64,000 nucleotides of DNA from Anniella stebbinsi (taxonomy: Eukaryota > Chordata > Lepidosauria > Squamata > Anniellidae): assembly GCA_029215795.1 (NCBI GenBank), contig JARDYH010000002.1, forward strand, positions 110,234,501 to 110,298,500, read 5' to 3'. Positions 35,945-46,192 of this stretch are shown in pieces. Both the position numbers and the translations under genes were made by a program. The notes under the pieces are model-generated. The model saw nothing but the letters and a program-made list of their open reading frames with translations. It did not search any database and was not told the DNA's origin. The first letter of the stretch is position 1, and every line of letters starts with the position of its first letter.

Positions 35945-35980
35945 CCAATCGCAATGCTGGAGGAGAGCACCAGTATATAT
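35945..35980 (+). promoter_or_regulatory. CCAAT/TATA promoter-like site for the transposase
   Basis: CCAAT at 35945-35949 and GTATATAT at about 35973-35980, just inside the left TIR and upstream of the transposase on the same strand. The spacing is plausible for a Pol II core promoter. The nested element at 36118-37743 would fall in the 5' UTR. Confidence 0.45.
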
Positions 35981-36117
35981 TCTCTCAGCCCTGCCCTTCT
36001 GGCTCTTTGTGGGTTGAACGTGGAGGAGATTAGGGAGTGTTTTGGAGCTGTGTTGGAGAGACTGTATTGATTGAATTGATTTGATTGCATTTGGAGGTGG
36101 TTTTGAGGAGTTTCTGA

Positions 36118-37743
36118 TAGGGATGTGCACTGGATCGGACCCGATCCACGATCCGAGTCCGGTCCAGTGGGAAATCGGATAAATTATCCGATTTCCGATC
36201 CCGCAGCTGGATCGGCCGATCCAATCCGAACCGGTCCGAAAAAGCTCCGAACCGGTTCGGCGGATCGGCGGATCGGCGGGCGCCCACTGGCGCCCACCGC
36301 CGCTTCCATTGGCGGGCGCCAGCGGGCGCCCGCCGATGAAAGTGGACAGCGGGGGGGGGGAGGAGGGGGGCACTTACCTTCTCGGCCCGGTGGCTCCCGT
36401 CCGGCGCCGGCGCCTACTACTACTAGCAGGCTCCGCGGCCTGCTCTAGGGTGGCGCGCCGGGTGATGTCATCACCCGGCGCGCTACTCTAGAGCAGGCCG
36501 CGGAGCCTGCTGGTAGTAGTAGGTGCCGGCGCCGGACGGGAGCCACCGGGCCGGGAAGGTAAGGAGGGGGTGCGTGGAGGGGAGGAGGGGGCGCGCGGAG
36601 GGGGGAGGGGGGAGGGGGGCCCTTACCTTTCCGGCCCGGCGGCTCCCGTCCGGCGCCTACTATTCCCAGCAGGCTCCGCGGCCTGCTCTAGGGTGGCGCG
36701 CCGGGTGATGTCATCACCCGGCACGCTACTCTAGAGCAGGCCGCGGAGCCTGCTGGTAGTAGTAGGCGCCGGTGCCGGACGGGAGCCGCCGGGCCGGAAA
36801 GGTAAGGAGGGGGTGCGTGGAGGGGAGGAGGGGGCGCGCGGAGGGGGGAGGGGGGCCCTTACCTTTCCGGCCCGGCGGCTCCCGTCCGGCGCCGGCGCCT
36901 ACTATTCCCAGCAGGCTCCGCGGCCTGCTCTAGGATGGCGCGCCGGGTGATGTCATCACCCGGCGCGCTACTCTAGAGCAGGCCGCGGAGCCTGCTGGAA
37001 GTAGTAGGCGCCAGCGCCGGACGGGAGCCGCCGGGCCGGAAAGGTAAGGAGGGGGTGCGTGGAGGGGAGGAGGGGGCGCGCGGAGGGGGGAGGGGGGAGG
37101 AGGGGGCGCGCGGAGGGGGGAGGGGGGAGGAGGGGGCGCGCGGAGGGGGGAGGGGGGAGGGGGGCCCTTACCTGCCCGGCCCGGCGGCTCCCGTCCGGCG
37201 CCGGCGCCTACTACTACCAGCAGGCTCCGCGGCCTGCTCCAGGGTGGCGCGCCGGGTGATGTCATCACCCGGCGCGCTACTCGAGAGTAGGCCGCGGAGC
37301 CCGCTGGTAGTAGCCGCCGGCGCCGGACGTGCCGAGAAGGTAAGTGGCGGGGAAGGGGGCTTACCCCCCCCCGGAGCCGTCCGCTTCTATCCGCTGGCGC
37401 CCGCGGGCGCCAGCGGATGGAAGCAGGCGGCCCCAGGGGGGGTAGGGAGCGCGGGGGAGGGGGTTTACCTGCCGGGGCCGTCCACAGCGGACGGCCCCGG
37501 GGGGGGAGGGAGTTAGGCCCCCCCTTACCCACCCGCCGCCATTTTTTCCTCATAGACTTGCATTGCAATGCAAGTCTATGGGGAAAAAAAATGGCGGCCG
37601 ATCCAAAAATTTCGGATTTTTGGATCGGGATCGGACTCGATCCGGTCCGGGGGGCCTCCGATTTTGTCCGAACCGGTCCGGGACAAAATTGGAGGTCCCG
37701 ATCCGGGTCCCGATCCGATCCGGGGGGTCCGTGCACACCCCTA
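36118..37743. mobile_element. nested GC-rich non-autonomous relative (1626 bp)
   Basis: Ends TAGGGATGTGCACTGGATCG and inverse ...GGTCCGTGCACACCCCTA, flanked by a perfect 8-bp duplication GTTTCTGA (36110-36117, 37744-37751). The arms are GATCC-rich like those of the host element. The centre (about 36400-37340) is four hairpin-like GC-rich blocks, each with 'gcgcgccgggtgatgtcatc' and inverted 'gcaggctccgcggcctgctc'. G-rich 'ggagggggcgcgcggagggg' spacers are tandemly amplified at 37060-37165. Long open frames here reflect GC-rich composition, not genes. It is very CpG-rich. Confidence 0.85.
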
Positions 37744-37927
37744 GTTTCTGATCTTTTACTTCAGCTTTTCTTGTTCTCTCTCTTGGCTTTCCTTTCTCTC
37801 TTGCCTTTCCTTTCTTAGATAGCACGTTTGTTTGTCTGTGAGTTCAGTTTGTCTTTGCAGTGAGTGTGTTTGTTCTACTCTCGCTTTCTGAAAAAAACCC
37901 AAAAAAATAATAAAAAAATATTTCTAT

Positions 37928-37950
37928 CCTCTCTCTCTCTCTCTCTCTTT

Positions 37951-37982
<32 letters not shown>
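37928..37982. repeat. (CT)n(GT)n microsatellite in the transposase leader
   Basis: A CT run followed by a GT run about 110-160 bp before the transposase ATG. Confidence 0.9.
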
Positions 37983-37984
<2 letters not shown>

Positions 37985-38089
37985 TTGTGAGTGAGTGTGT
38001 GTTGCTGGGCTGTGTAGCCTGCTGCTACAAACACAAAAAAAGTCAGCAAAGCACACACTTACACAAAAATAAATAATAATAAAAATAAA

Positions 38090-40621
38090 ATGAAGCGTGG
38101 CACTCAAAGGGGGGGTGCTCCCAAGGCAGCATTTGGGAGAGGCCGCTCTGGGCATGGCGCTGCTGCTGCTGCTGCTGCTGGGACCAGCAGCAGGCAGCCT
38201 ACTTCCACACCCCCAGTTAAACTGAGGCGTTCTCCACTGGGGCAGCAGAAGCAGGCAGAGGCAACTCAAAGTAGTGCCTGCAGGGCACTCTTTCAGCAAC
38301 ATGAGGCAGGTGCTGGGAGCAGCAGTGGGCATGAAGAAGGAGCACTATATCCAGCTCCTTCTTTGGTGGGTGAGCCTGTGAACCCGCTGACTGATCTTTT
38401 CCCAGATCTTGTGGAAGTCAGCGAGGTTCAGAGTGAGAAGGAGGACTCTGATGTGGGGCAAGAGGAAGAGCAGGCAGCACCAGAGACTTACTCTCCACAA
38501 TCCGTCCTCTCTTCCACTCATTCCCTTGCTCCTGAGGTGACACCACAGAGCGAAGGCGCCGGCAGGCCGTCTGTGTCACCCCAGAAGCGACAGGCAAGCA
38601 AGGTGTGGGACCACTTTGAGGTGGCAGTGGATTCCCGCTTTGCTGTCTGTCGCCACTGCAAGATGTCAGTGAGCAGGGGAAAAATGCCAGGCCACTTCAC
38701 CACCACGAACCTCACCCGCCACATGCAGAGGCACCACCAGTCTGTTTTGCTTGGGACCGAGGCGGGCACCTCGCAGCAGACTGGTGCTAGCGGCAAGGGC
38801 AAGCAGAAGGCTCCTGCAACTTCTGCCAGCTCTCGACCTCCCATCCCCAAGAGGCTTCGCCAGGCCACCATGGAAGAGATGGGGTGGGGGAAGTATGGAG
38901 CCACAAGGTGGCGTTTTCCAGCGCCCAACCAGATCACCAATTGCATCGGTGAGATGGTGGCGTTGGATGACCAGCCATTCAGCCTCGTCGAGAACGCAGG
39001 CTTCAAGAGGCTGATGGCTCTTGTGGTTCCATACTACAAGCCGCCGTGTCGCACCACCCTGAGCAGGCGTGTGGTGCCCTCCCTGTACCAGGCATGCAGG
39101 GAGTTAGTTCTGGGTCGTCTGTGCCAGGCAGAGGCACAGAAGGTGCACTTCACTTCGGACATCTGGTCCAGCGAAGGAGGAGTGCACGCTTACCTGTCCC
39201 TGACGGCTCACTGGTGGGGAGCCTCAGGGCAGGAAGCACCCAGGACTTCTGGGACTGGGAAGGAGGGCTGCCGCTGGGCCCTCCTTCATACCGCAGTCAT
39301 GGACCAGTCCCACACGGCGGAGGAGATTACGGAGGCCATGAACCGCATGGTGGCAGGGTGGCTGGGCGGGCACCAGCACACCCGCGGTTACATGGTCACG
39401 GACGGGGGAGCCAATATGCTGAAGGCGGTGCGCGATGGCGGATTTGAGGGCATCCGCTGCATCGCGCACGTCTTCAACCTGGTCGTCAGGGATGGCCTTG
39501 GAGGCAGCAAGGCCCCTCTCCCTCCCCAAATCCGTAATCTCCTAGAGAGCTGCAGGAAGGTGGCTGGGCATTTCCACCACAGCGTGAAGGGCAGTCGGTT
39601 GCTGCGGGAGAAGCAGCAGGAGCTGGGACTTCCGCAGCACCGGCTAGTGCAGGACGTGGCAACACGTTGGAACTCCACCTACCACATGCTCGAGCGTATG
39701 GTGGAGCAACAGCGTGTTGTCCACGAGATGTTCAGGGTCGGGGACATTGGCATCCAGGCCCCACTGTCCAGGCAGCAGTGGGAGGCCATGTCCCAGCTTC
39801 TGGTGGTCCTCAAGCCGTTCCTTGAGGCCACCGAGACCCTGAGCAGCAGCACTGCCCTTCTCAGCCAGGTGCTCCCCGTGGCCAGGCATCTCCAGAATCA
39901 GATGGGCGAGTTTCTGGAGGCCGGGGATGCCGTCACCGGCAGGCGCTTCCTGCCAGAGGTGCGGGAAGTGGTGACGAGGCTGAGGGAAAGCCTATCCCGC
40001 CGGGTCCAGCCTCTCTACAACGAGAGGCAGTACATGTTGGCCACCATGTGCGACCCGCGCATCAAGGATGGGTTATGTGGGCAGACTTCCCGGGCAGGTT
40101 GGGTGGAAATGCTGGTGACGGACGTTCGGGCGGCCCGGGATGCCAGGATTGGGCAGGCAGAGGAGGAGCCCACCGAAGCCCAGGCGCTAAGTCCGCTGAG
40201 CACCACCAGCAGCGGCGGCACCAGCACCACCACACCCAGCAGGGGGACAGGCCAGGGGTTTTGGGACAAGGCTTTGCAGGCTGCGGTTGGGCATAGAGGC
40301 ACTCAACCCAGCCGCCGCCAGGATGACGCTGCAGCAGCAGTGCAGCGTTACCTGGCGGAGCAGATGGAGGACGGCTCCATCGAACCCCTGGCCTACTGGT
40401 CATCTCGGCGCCAGATGTGGCCTGATCTGGCGCGGGTGGCCATGGACAGAATCAGCTGCCCACCGTCCAGCGTTCCAAGCGAGCGGGTGTTTTCCATGGC
40501 GGGCGACGTGGTCACACCCCACCGCTCTCGCTTGGACGCTGAGATTGTGGAGCAGCTGGTCTTCCTCAAGGTCAATCTGCCCCTGCTGGGATACCCCACC
40601 CTCATGCCCGCGGGGGAGTAA
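38090..40621 (+). CDS. hAT-superfamily transposase with BED zinc finger, 843 aa, intact
   Basis: Cuts and joins transposon ends in the nucleus. The N-terminus (1-165) is low-complexity with an alanine run and an acidic patch, probably disordered. A BED finger spans about 168-217: VWDHFEV, C187-x2-C190, H211 and H216. The RNase-H-like core has D357 (FTSDIWSS, then YLSLTAHWW), D438 (MVTDGGANM), C457-x2-H460 (the CxxH motif) and W527 (VATRWNSTYHMLER). E798 lies in SVPSERVFS within the C-terminal dimerisation region, which ends LVFLKVNLPLL. The DDE triad and all these motifs are present with no stop or frameshift. The ATG is the first in frame after an AT-rich leader. Length and motif order fit ZBED1-like/hAT-Ac transposases. 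It probably acts on the GATCCG-rich ends of this element and its short relatives; that specificity is inferred. Confidence 0.93.
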   Translation: MKRGTQRGGAPKAAFGRGRSGHGAAAAAAAGTSSRQPTSTPPVKLRRSPLGQQKQAEATQSSACRALFQQHEAGAGSSSGHEEGALYPAPSLVGEPVNPLTDLFPDLVEVSEVQSEKEDSDVGQEEEQAAPETYSPQSVLSSTHSLAPEVTPQSEGAGRPSVSPQKRQASKVWDHFEVAVDSRFAVCRHCKMSVSRGKMPGHFTTTNLTRHMQRHHQSVLLGTEAGTSQQTGASGKGKQKAPATSASSRPPIPKRLRQATMEEMGWGKYGATRWRFPAPNQITNCIGEMVALDDQPFSLVENAGFKRLMALVVPYYKPPCRTTLSRRVVPSLYQACRELVLGRLCQAEAQKVHFTSDIWSSEGGVHAYLSLTAHWWGASGQEAPRTSGTGKEGCRWALLHTAVMDQSHTAEEITEAMNRMVAGWLGGHQHTRGYMVTDGGANMLKAVRDGGFEGIRCIAHVFNLVVRDGLGGSKAPLPPQIRNLLESCRKVAGHFHHSVKGSRLLREKQQELGLPQHRLVQDVATRWNSTYHMLERMVEQQRVVHEMFRVGDIGIQAPLSRQQWEAMSQLLVVLKPFLEATETLSSSTALLSQVLPVARHLQNQMGEFLEAGDAVTGRRFLPEVREVVTRLRESLSRRVQPLYNERQYMLATMCDPRIKDGLCGQTSRAGWVEMLVTDVRAARDARIGQAEEEPTEAQALSPLSTTSSGGTSTTTPSRGTGQGFWDKALQAAVGHRGTQPSRRQDDAAAAVQRYLAEQMEDGSIEPLAYWSSRRQMWPDLARVAMDRISCPPSSVPSERVFSMAGDVVTPHRSRLDAEIVEQLVFLKVNLPLLGYPTLMPAGE

Positions 40622-41218
40622 TTGGCAGGCACCCCCCATCCATCCCACACCTTTGGGCAGGCACCAGCAGGCCCTTGATTTTTTAATTCTTATTTTCGGT
40701 TAATTAATTTTCTTTACTTTAATTTACTGGCTGTGTTGTTTACAGCTCAGTAACTCAACTCTGAACGATGGATCCCGAAGGGATCTAGTTTCTTCTCCTA
40801 GCCTCTTACATTGAGGGGATGCACAAGCATCTCACACATTCTATGTTGTTTGACTTGAACCAATGTGCTTGCACGTGTGCCTCTGAAATTGGACTCCGAT
40901 GGCTCCCTCCAGGCCTTCTGTAAGGTCCCACACTTCCATGGGCGTTTCTTCTTGTAAGACCACGTCAGAGGCTCATGAGAACTTTGGATAAGAAGAAGGC
41001 TTAATTTTATCGCCAAGGAACGCATGCACCTCTCTGACTATGAACGAAGGACGCGATAGGATTCCTCTTCCAGGCTCCTACATTGAGTGGATGACAAGCA
41101 GCATCCCACACTGTTTCTGACTGTGTCTTATGGACTTATGTGGCAGCCTTGCAGGGCTGTCACTGTGTGTTGTGTTTATTTTGGCTATATGATTTAAAAA
41201 ACTGCCTGCCCGCCTGCC
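40622..41218 (+). other. transposase 3' flank with an imperfect internal duplication
   Basis: No gene. Two similar segments (about 40765-40840 and 41042-41115) share 'tacattgag.ggatg' and 'catc.cacac', an imperfect ~280-bp duplication. I saw no AATAAA on the plus strand here. Confidence 0.5.
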
Positions 41219-42790
41219 CACCTGCTAGGTTGCCGCCATTGTGAAGTAGCCGGAATGCGTGGGCTGGTCTCACGGTTCTATTGCTTACTTGTGCAATGCG
41301 CAAGCACCTGGCATCATGCCCGCCTCTGCCTCTGCCTCTGCCTGCCTGCCTGCCTGCCCGCCTGCTAGGTTGCCGCCATTGTGAAGTAGCCGGAATGCGT
41401 GGGCTGGTCTCACGGTTCTATTGCTTACTTGTGCAATGCGCAAGCGCCTGGCATCATGCCCGCCTCTGCCTCTGCCCCTGCCTGCCTGCCTGCCTGCCCG
41501 CCTGCTAGGTTGCCGCCATTGTGAAGTAGCCGGAATGCGTGGGCTGGTCTCACGGTTCTATTGCTTACTTGTGCAATGCGCAAGCGCCTGGCATCATGCC
41601 CGCCTCTGCCTCTGCCCCTGCCTGCCTGCCTGCCTGCCCGCCTGCTAGGTTGCCGCCATTGTGAAGTAGCCGGAATGCGTGGGCTGGTCTCACGGTTCTA
41701 TTGCTTACTTGTGCAATGCGCAAGCGCCTGGCATCATGCCCGCCTCTGCCTCTGCCCCTGCCTGCCTGCCTGCCTGCCCGCCTGCTAGGTTGCCGCCATT
41801 GTGAAGTAGCCGGAATGCGTGGGCTGGTCTCACGGTTCTATTGCTTACTTGTGCAATGCGCAAGCGCCTGGCATCATGCCCGCCTCTGCCTCTGCCTCTG
41901 CCTGCCTGCCTGCCTGCCCGCCTGCCCACCTGCTAGGTTGCCGCCATTGTGAAGTAGCCGGAATGCGTGGGCTGGTCTCACGGTTCTATTGCTTACTTGT
42001 GCAATGCGCAAGCGCCTGGCATCATGCCCGCCTCTGCCTCTGCCTCTGCCTGCCTGCCTGCCTGCCCGCCTGCCCACCTGCTAGGTTGCCGCCATTGTGA
42101 AGTAGCCGGAATGCGTGGGCTGGTCTCACGGTTCTATTGCTTACTTGTGCAATGCGCAAGCGCCTGGCATCATGCCCGCCTCTGCCTCTGCCTCTGCCTG
42201 CCTGCCTGCCTGCCCGCCTGCCCACCTGCTAGGTTGCCGCCATTGTGAAGTAGCCGGAATGCGTGGGCTGGTCTCACGGTTCTATTGCTTACTTGTGCAA
42301 TGCGCAAGCGCCTGGCATCATGCCCGCCTCTGCCTCTGCCTCTGCCTGCCTGCCTGCCTGCCCACCTGCTAGGTTGCCGCCATTGTGAAGTAGCCGGAAT
42401 GCGTGGGCTGGTCTCACGGTTCTATTGCTTACTTGTGCAATGCGCAAGCGCCTGGCATCATGCCCGCCTCTGCCTCTGCCTCTGCCTGCCTGCCTGCCTG
42501 CCCGCCTGCCCACCTGCTAGGTTGCCGCCATTGTGAAGTAGCCGGAATGCGTGGGCTGGTCTCACGGTTCTATTGCTTACTTGTGCAATGCGCAAGCGCC
42601 TGGCATCATGCCCGCCTCTGCCTCTGCCTCTGCCTGCCTGCCTGCCTGCCCGCCTGCCCACCTGCTAGGTTGCCGCCATTGTGAAGTAGCCGGAATGCGT
42701 GGGCTGGTCTCACGGTTCTATTGCTTACTTGTGCAATGCGCAAGCGCCTGGCATCATGCCCGCCTCTGCCTCTGCCTCTGCCCGCCTGCC
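41219..42790 (+). repeat. minisatellite 1: eleven 140/148-bp units
   Basis: Each unit has 'aggttgccgccattgtgaag', 'tagccggaatgcgtgggctg', 'gtctcacggttctattgctt', 'gtgcaatgcgcaagcgcctg' and a CTGC/CTGCC-rich linker. The first five unit starts are 140 bp apart; later ones are mostly 148, the extra 8 bp being a CCCACCTG-type insertion in the linker. Open frames across it are by-products of repetition. Confidence 0.95.
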
Positions 42791-44016
42791 TGCCTGGAGG
42801 TGCCCATGCAGCTGTGACTTTGCCTCTGCCAGTGGGACTTTGCCTCTGCCACTGGGACTTTGCCTCTGCCACTGGGACTTTGCCTGGAGGGGCCCATGCA
42901 GCTGTGACTTTGCCTCTGCCAGTGGGACTTTGCCTCTGCCACTGGGACTTTGCCTCTGCCACTGGGACTTTGCCTGGAGGGAGCTGTGCCAAACTGTGAC
43001 TTTGCCTGGAGGGAGCTGTGCCAAACTGTGACTTTGCCTGGAGGAGCCTGTGCCACTGGGACTTTGCCTGGAGGGAGCTGTGCCAAACTGTGACTTTGCC
43101 TGGAGGGAGCTGTGCCAAACTGTGACTTTGCCTGGAGGAGCCTATGTGCCACTGTGACTTTGCCTGGAGGAGCCTATGCCAACGTGACTTTGCCTGGAGG
43201 AGCCTATGTGCCACTGTGACTTTGCCTGGAGGAGCCTATGTGCCACTGTGACTTTGCCTGGAGGAGCCTATGCCAATGTGACTTTGCCTGGAGGAGCCTA
43301 TGTGCCACTGTGACTTTGCCTGGAGGAGCCTATGCCAACGTGACTTTGCCTGGAGGAGCCTATGCCACTGTGACTTTGCCTGGAGGAGCCTATGTGCCAC
43401 TGTGACTTTGCCTGGAGGAGCCTATGCCAATGTGACTTTGCCTGGAGGAGCCTATGTGCCACTGGGACTTTGCCTGGAGGAGCCTATGCCAATGTGACTT
43501 TGCCTGGAGGAGCCTATGCCAATGTGACTTTGCCTGGAGGAGCCTATGCCAATGTGACTTTGCCTGGAGGAGCCTATGTGCCACTGTGACTTTGCCTGGA
43601 GGAGCCTATGCCAACGTGACTTTGCCTGGAGGAGCCTATGCCACTGTGACTTTGCCTGGAGGAGCCTATGTGCCACTGGGACTTTGCCTGGAGGAGCCTA
43701 TGCCAATGTGACTTTGCCTGGAGGAGCCTATGCCAATGTGACTTTGCCTGGAGGAGCCTATGCCAATGTGACTTTGCCTGGAGGAGCCTATGTGCCACTG
43801 TGACTTTGCCTGGAGGAGCCTATGCCAACGTGACTTTGCCTGGAGGAGCCTATGCCACTGTGACTTTGCCTGGAGGAGCCTATGTGCCACTGTGACTTTG
43901 CCTGGAGGAGCCTATGCCAATGTGACTTTGCCTGGAGGAGCCTATGCCAATGTGACTTTGCCTGGAGGAGCCTATGCCAATGTGACTTTGCCTGGAGGAG
44001 CCTATGTGCCACTGGA
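42791..44016 (+). repeat. minisatellite 2: 20-bp, then 30/32-bp units
   Basis: The first ~200 bp uses a 20-bp unit (gactttgcctctgccactgg). From about 42970 the unit becomes tgactttgcctggaggagcc plus tatgccaatg or tatgtgccactg, giving 30- and 32-bp forms in a higher-order order near the end. The word GACTTTGCC also recurs in the terminal exon at 47119-47710, hinting at common origin. Confidence 0.95.
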
Positions 44017-44270
44017 GTCCTCCGATCCACAGCGGCCGCACGAATAAGGTAAGTGTGTGCAGTCAACGCAGGGACACCTGAGAGTGTCCAGAAGTGGGGC
44101 AGTCTGAGATCTTACTTCCGAGTAAGCAAGCAGGCAGCCCCGTGTGCCTACTGGGGCGTAGGCACTCAGGACCGGGCAGATGCCAGTCCTGGGTGAGAGG
44201 GAGCCAATGGTGGAAAAGTATGATTTATCTCATGTTAATTCTTTTCCCCCCCCCCCTCCTTCTTTTGCAG

Positions 44271-44385
44271 CCTATGGAACTCTTCGCCACTGCGCAAAGC
44301 GCACCCGTGATTCCAGACTGCCCATCTGCCCCAGCCACGGCCACATGGAGGTGGCCCCTCGATTCACGTCACCCCTACGACTCAG
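44271..44385 (+). other. predicted exon A1 (115 bp)
   Basis: Acceptor ccctccttcttttgcag, donor CTCAG|gtaagag. Intron before it is 44049-44270 (222 bp). The sequence is ~93% like the later A exons by eye. Confidence 0.55.
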
Positions 44386-44405
44386 GTAAGAGTGCAGGCA
44401 GAGTG

Positions 44406-44571
44406 GCCATATAGAAAAGAAGGCAGGGCCCCTGCACCTTTAACTGTTGTGATGAAGAGGGAATCTCAGCAGGAACTAATTCCATACAAATGACACTGGC
44501 AGAAATTCCCTTTTCCCTACAACTGCTGAAGTTAGGAACCCTGACCTGGATTTGATCTGGTCAGCCTAACG
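44406..44571. mobile_element. half foldback MITE inside an intron of the cassette array
   Basis: One arm of the 9610-9930 family ('gaagggcagggcccctgc'-type start, 'gggaatctcagcaggaacta', 'acctggatttgatctggtca'). It lies in the intron 44386-44892 and explains that intron's larger size (507 bp). Confidence 0.65.
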
Positions 44572-44892
44572 TAGGGTGCTATTAGGAGTGAATGAATAAC
44601 CCAAGGACAAAAGAAATGGTGATTCTCTAATGATCCGGTAAGCTGTGTCCTGCCAGACACAAAAGGATAGCCAATCCCTCTAACAATGGGCTCAGAAGAG
44701 TGATTTAGAAAGGGAGGGGTGCAGCAGGAGAAAGAGGATTGCATCACAAACAAGAGAAGTGTGCCGGTGGGAGACTAGTAGGACTTGCATGTATTAATTA
44801 TTTAATACAAATCTTTATTTATTTTCCTTTCTTCTTTTGCAGTATAAAAGTATTCATGTAATATTCATTATCCCCCTCCTCTTCTTTTGCAG

Positions 44893-45095
44893 CCTATGGC
44901 ACTCTCACTGCCACAGTGCCCGGGAAAGGAGAGACTTTGCCCATTACATGCCAGCCTGCCCGCCCGCTGCTGATGCCACCTGCCGCCTTCCAGATCGTTC
45001 CTGCGAGGCGGGCCAGCCGCCTTCCTTGCACAAGCCATGGGACTAGGGGTCCTCCAGGAGAATCTCACCGAGTCCTCAACGCCCTCAGGACTATG
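44893..45095 (+). other. predicted exon D (203 bp)
   Basis: Acceptor tcctcttcttttgcag, donor CTATG|gtaagt. The first half matches the start of the terminal exon ('acagtgcccgggaaaggaga'); the last ~30 bp match the end of B exons ('aacgccctcagga'). It thus looks like a fusion of the terminal exon and B. A TATAAAAG lies 45 bp upstream (about 44842). Confidence 0.55.
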
Positions 45096-45299
45096 GTAAG
45101 TGTTCTGTGAATGGGGGGGGCACCTTCCACCTAACTGAAGGTTGGCTGTCTGCCTGCTAACTTCCGAGTGAGCAGGCAGCCCCGTGTGCCTGCTGGGGTG
45201 TGGGCACTCAGGAAGGGCAATCCTGGGTGGAAGGGAGCTGGTTGTGTTAAAGTGGTCAACTAATATTCATTCTTTTCCCCCCCCCTCCTTCTTTTGCAG

Positions 45300-45414
45300 C
45301 CTATGGAACTCTTCGCCACTGCGCAAAGCGCACCCGTGAATCCAGACTGCCCATCTGCCCCAGCCACGGCCGCATGGAGGTGGCCCATCAATTCACGTCG
45401 CCCGCACGACTCTG
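45300..45414 (+). other. predicted exon A2 (115 bp)
   Basis: Acceptor ctccttcttttgcag, donor CTCTG|gtaaga. Opens the first complete A-B pair. Confidence 0.55.
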
Positions 45415-45585
45415 GTAAGAGCCTGTCAGAGAGCTTACCCACGAGTAAGCAAGCAGGCAGCCCCGTGTGCCTGCTGGGGCGTGGGCACTCAGGACCGGGC
45501 ACATGCCAGTCTTGGGTGGGAGGGAGCCAGTGGTGGAAAAGTATCATTTTTCTCATATTCTTCCCCCCCCCTTCTTCTTTTGCAG

Positions 45586-45701
45586 CCTATGGAACTCTTT
45601 GCCACAGTGCCCAGGAGAGACGGTAATGCAGACTGCCCACCTGCCCGTCACTGCCCGCCTGGAAGTGGCATCTTATCAACAACGCCCTCAGGAGGACTAC
45701 G
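45586..45701 (+). other. predicted exon B2 (116 bp)
   Basis: Acceptor cttcttcttttgcag, donor CTACG|gtaagt. In-frame continuation of A2 in frame 2. Confidence 0.55.
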
Positions 45702-45906
45702 GTAAGTGTTCTGTGAATGGGGGGGCACCTTCCACCTAACTAAAGGGTGGCTGTCTGCCTGCTAACTTCCGAGTGAGCAGGCAGCCCCGTGTGCCTGCTT
45801 TGGCGTGGGCACTCAGGAAGGGCAATCCTGGGTGGAAGGGAGCTGGTTGTGTTAAAGTGGTCAACTAATATTCATTCTTTCCCCCCCCCCCCTCCTTCTT
45901 TTGCAG

Positions 45907-46021
45907 CCTATGGAACTCTTCGCCACTGCGCAAAGCGCACCCGTGAATCCAGACTGCCCATCTGCCCCAGCCACGGCCGCATGGAGGTGGCCCATCGATT
46001 CACGTCGCCCGCACGACTCTG
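45907..46021 (+). other. predicted exon A3 (115 bp)
   Basis: Near-identical to A2, 607 bp downstream, with identical splice sites. Confidence 0.55.
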
Positions 46022-46192
46022 GTAAGAGCCTGTCAGAGAGCTTACCCACGAGTAAGCAAGCAGGCAGCCCCGTGTGCCTGCTGGGGCGTGGGCACTCAGG
46101 ACCGGGCACATGCCAGTCTTGGGTGGGAGGGAGCCAGTGGTGGAAAAGTATCATTTTTCTCATATTCTTCCCCCCCCCTTCTTCTTTTGCAG

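Noticed and set aside
36930..37736. 268-codon minus-strand frame
   Set aside because: Lies wholly in the GC-rich nested element; Pro/Arg/Ala-rich composition is a by-product of GC content.
41281..42817. Repeated open frames of ~75-93 codons in both strands across the 140/148-bp array
   Set aside because: They arise because the unit is repeated; no conserved motif, and the same peptide recurs only because the DNA does.
42606..43214. Minus-strand 202-codon frame through both minisatellites
   Set aside because: Pure minisatellite translation with frame-dependent repeats; no start context or domain.
41219..44016. CRISPR-like array
   Set aside because: Units are contiguous tandem repeats without unique spacers, in a vertebrate transposon.
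44842..44849. TATAAAAG upstream of exon D as a promoter
   Set aside because: It directly follows a cttcttttgcag-like word in an intron and may be a decayed exon start; no other promoter signal.
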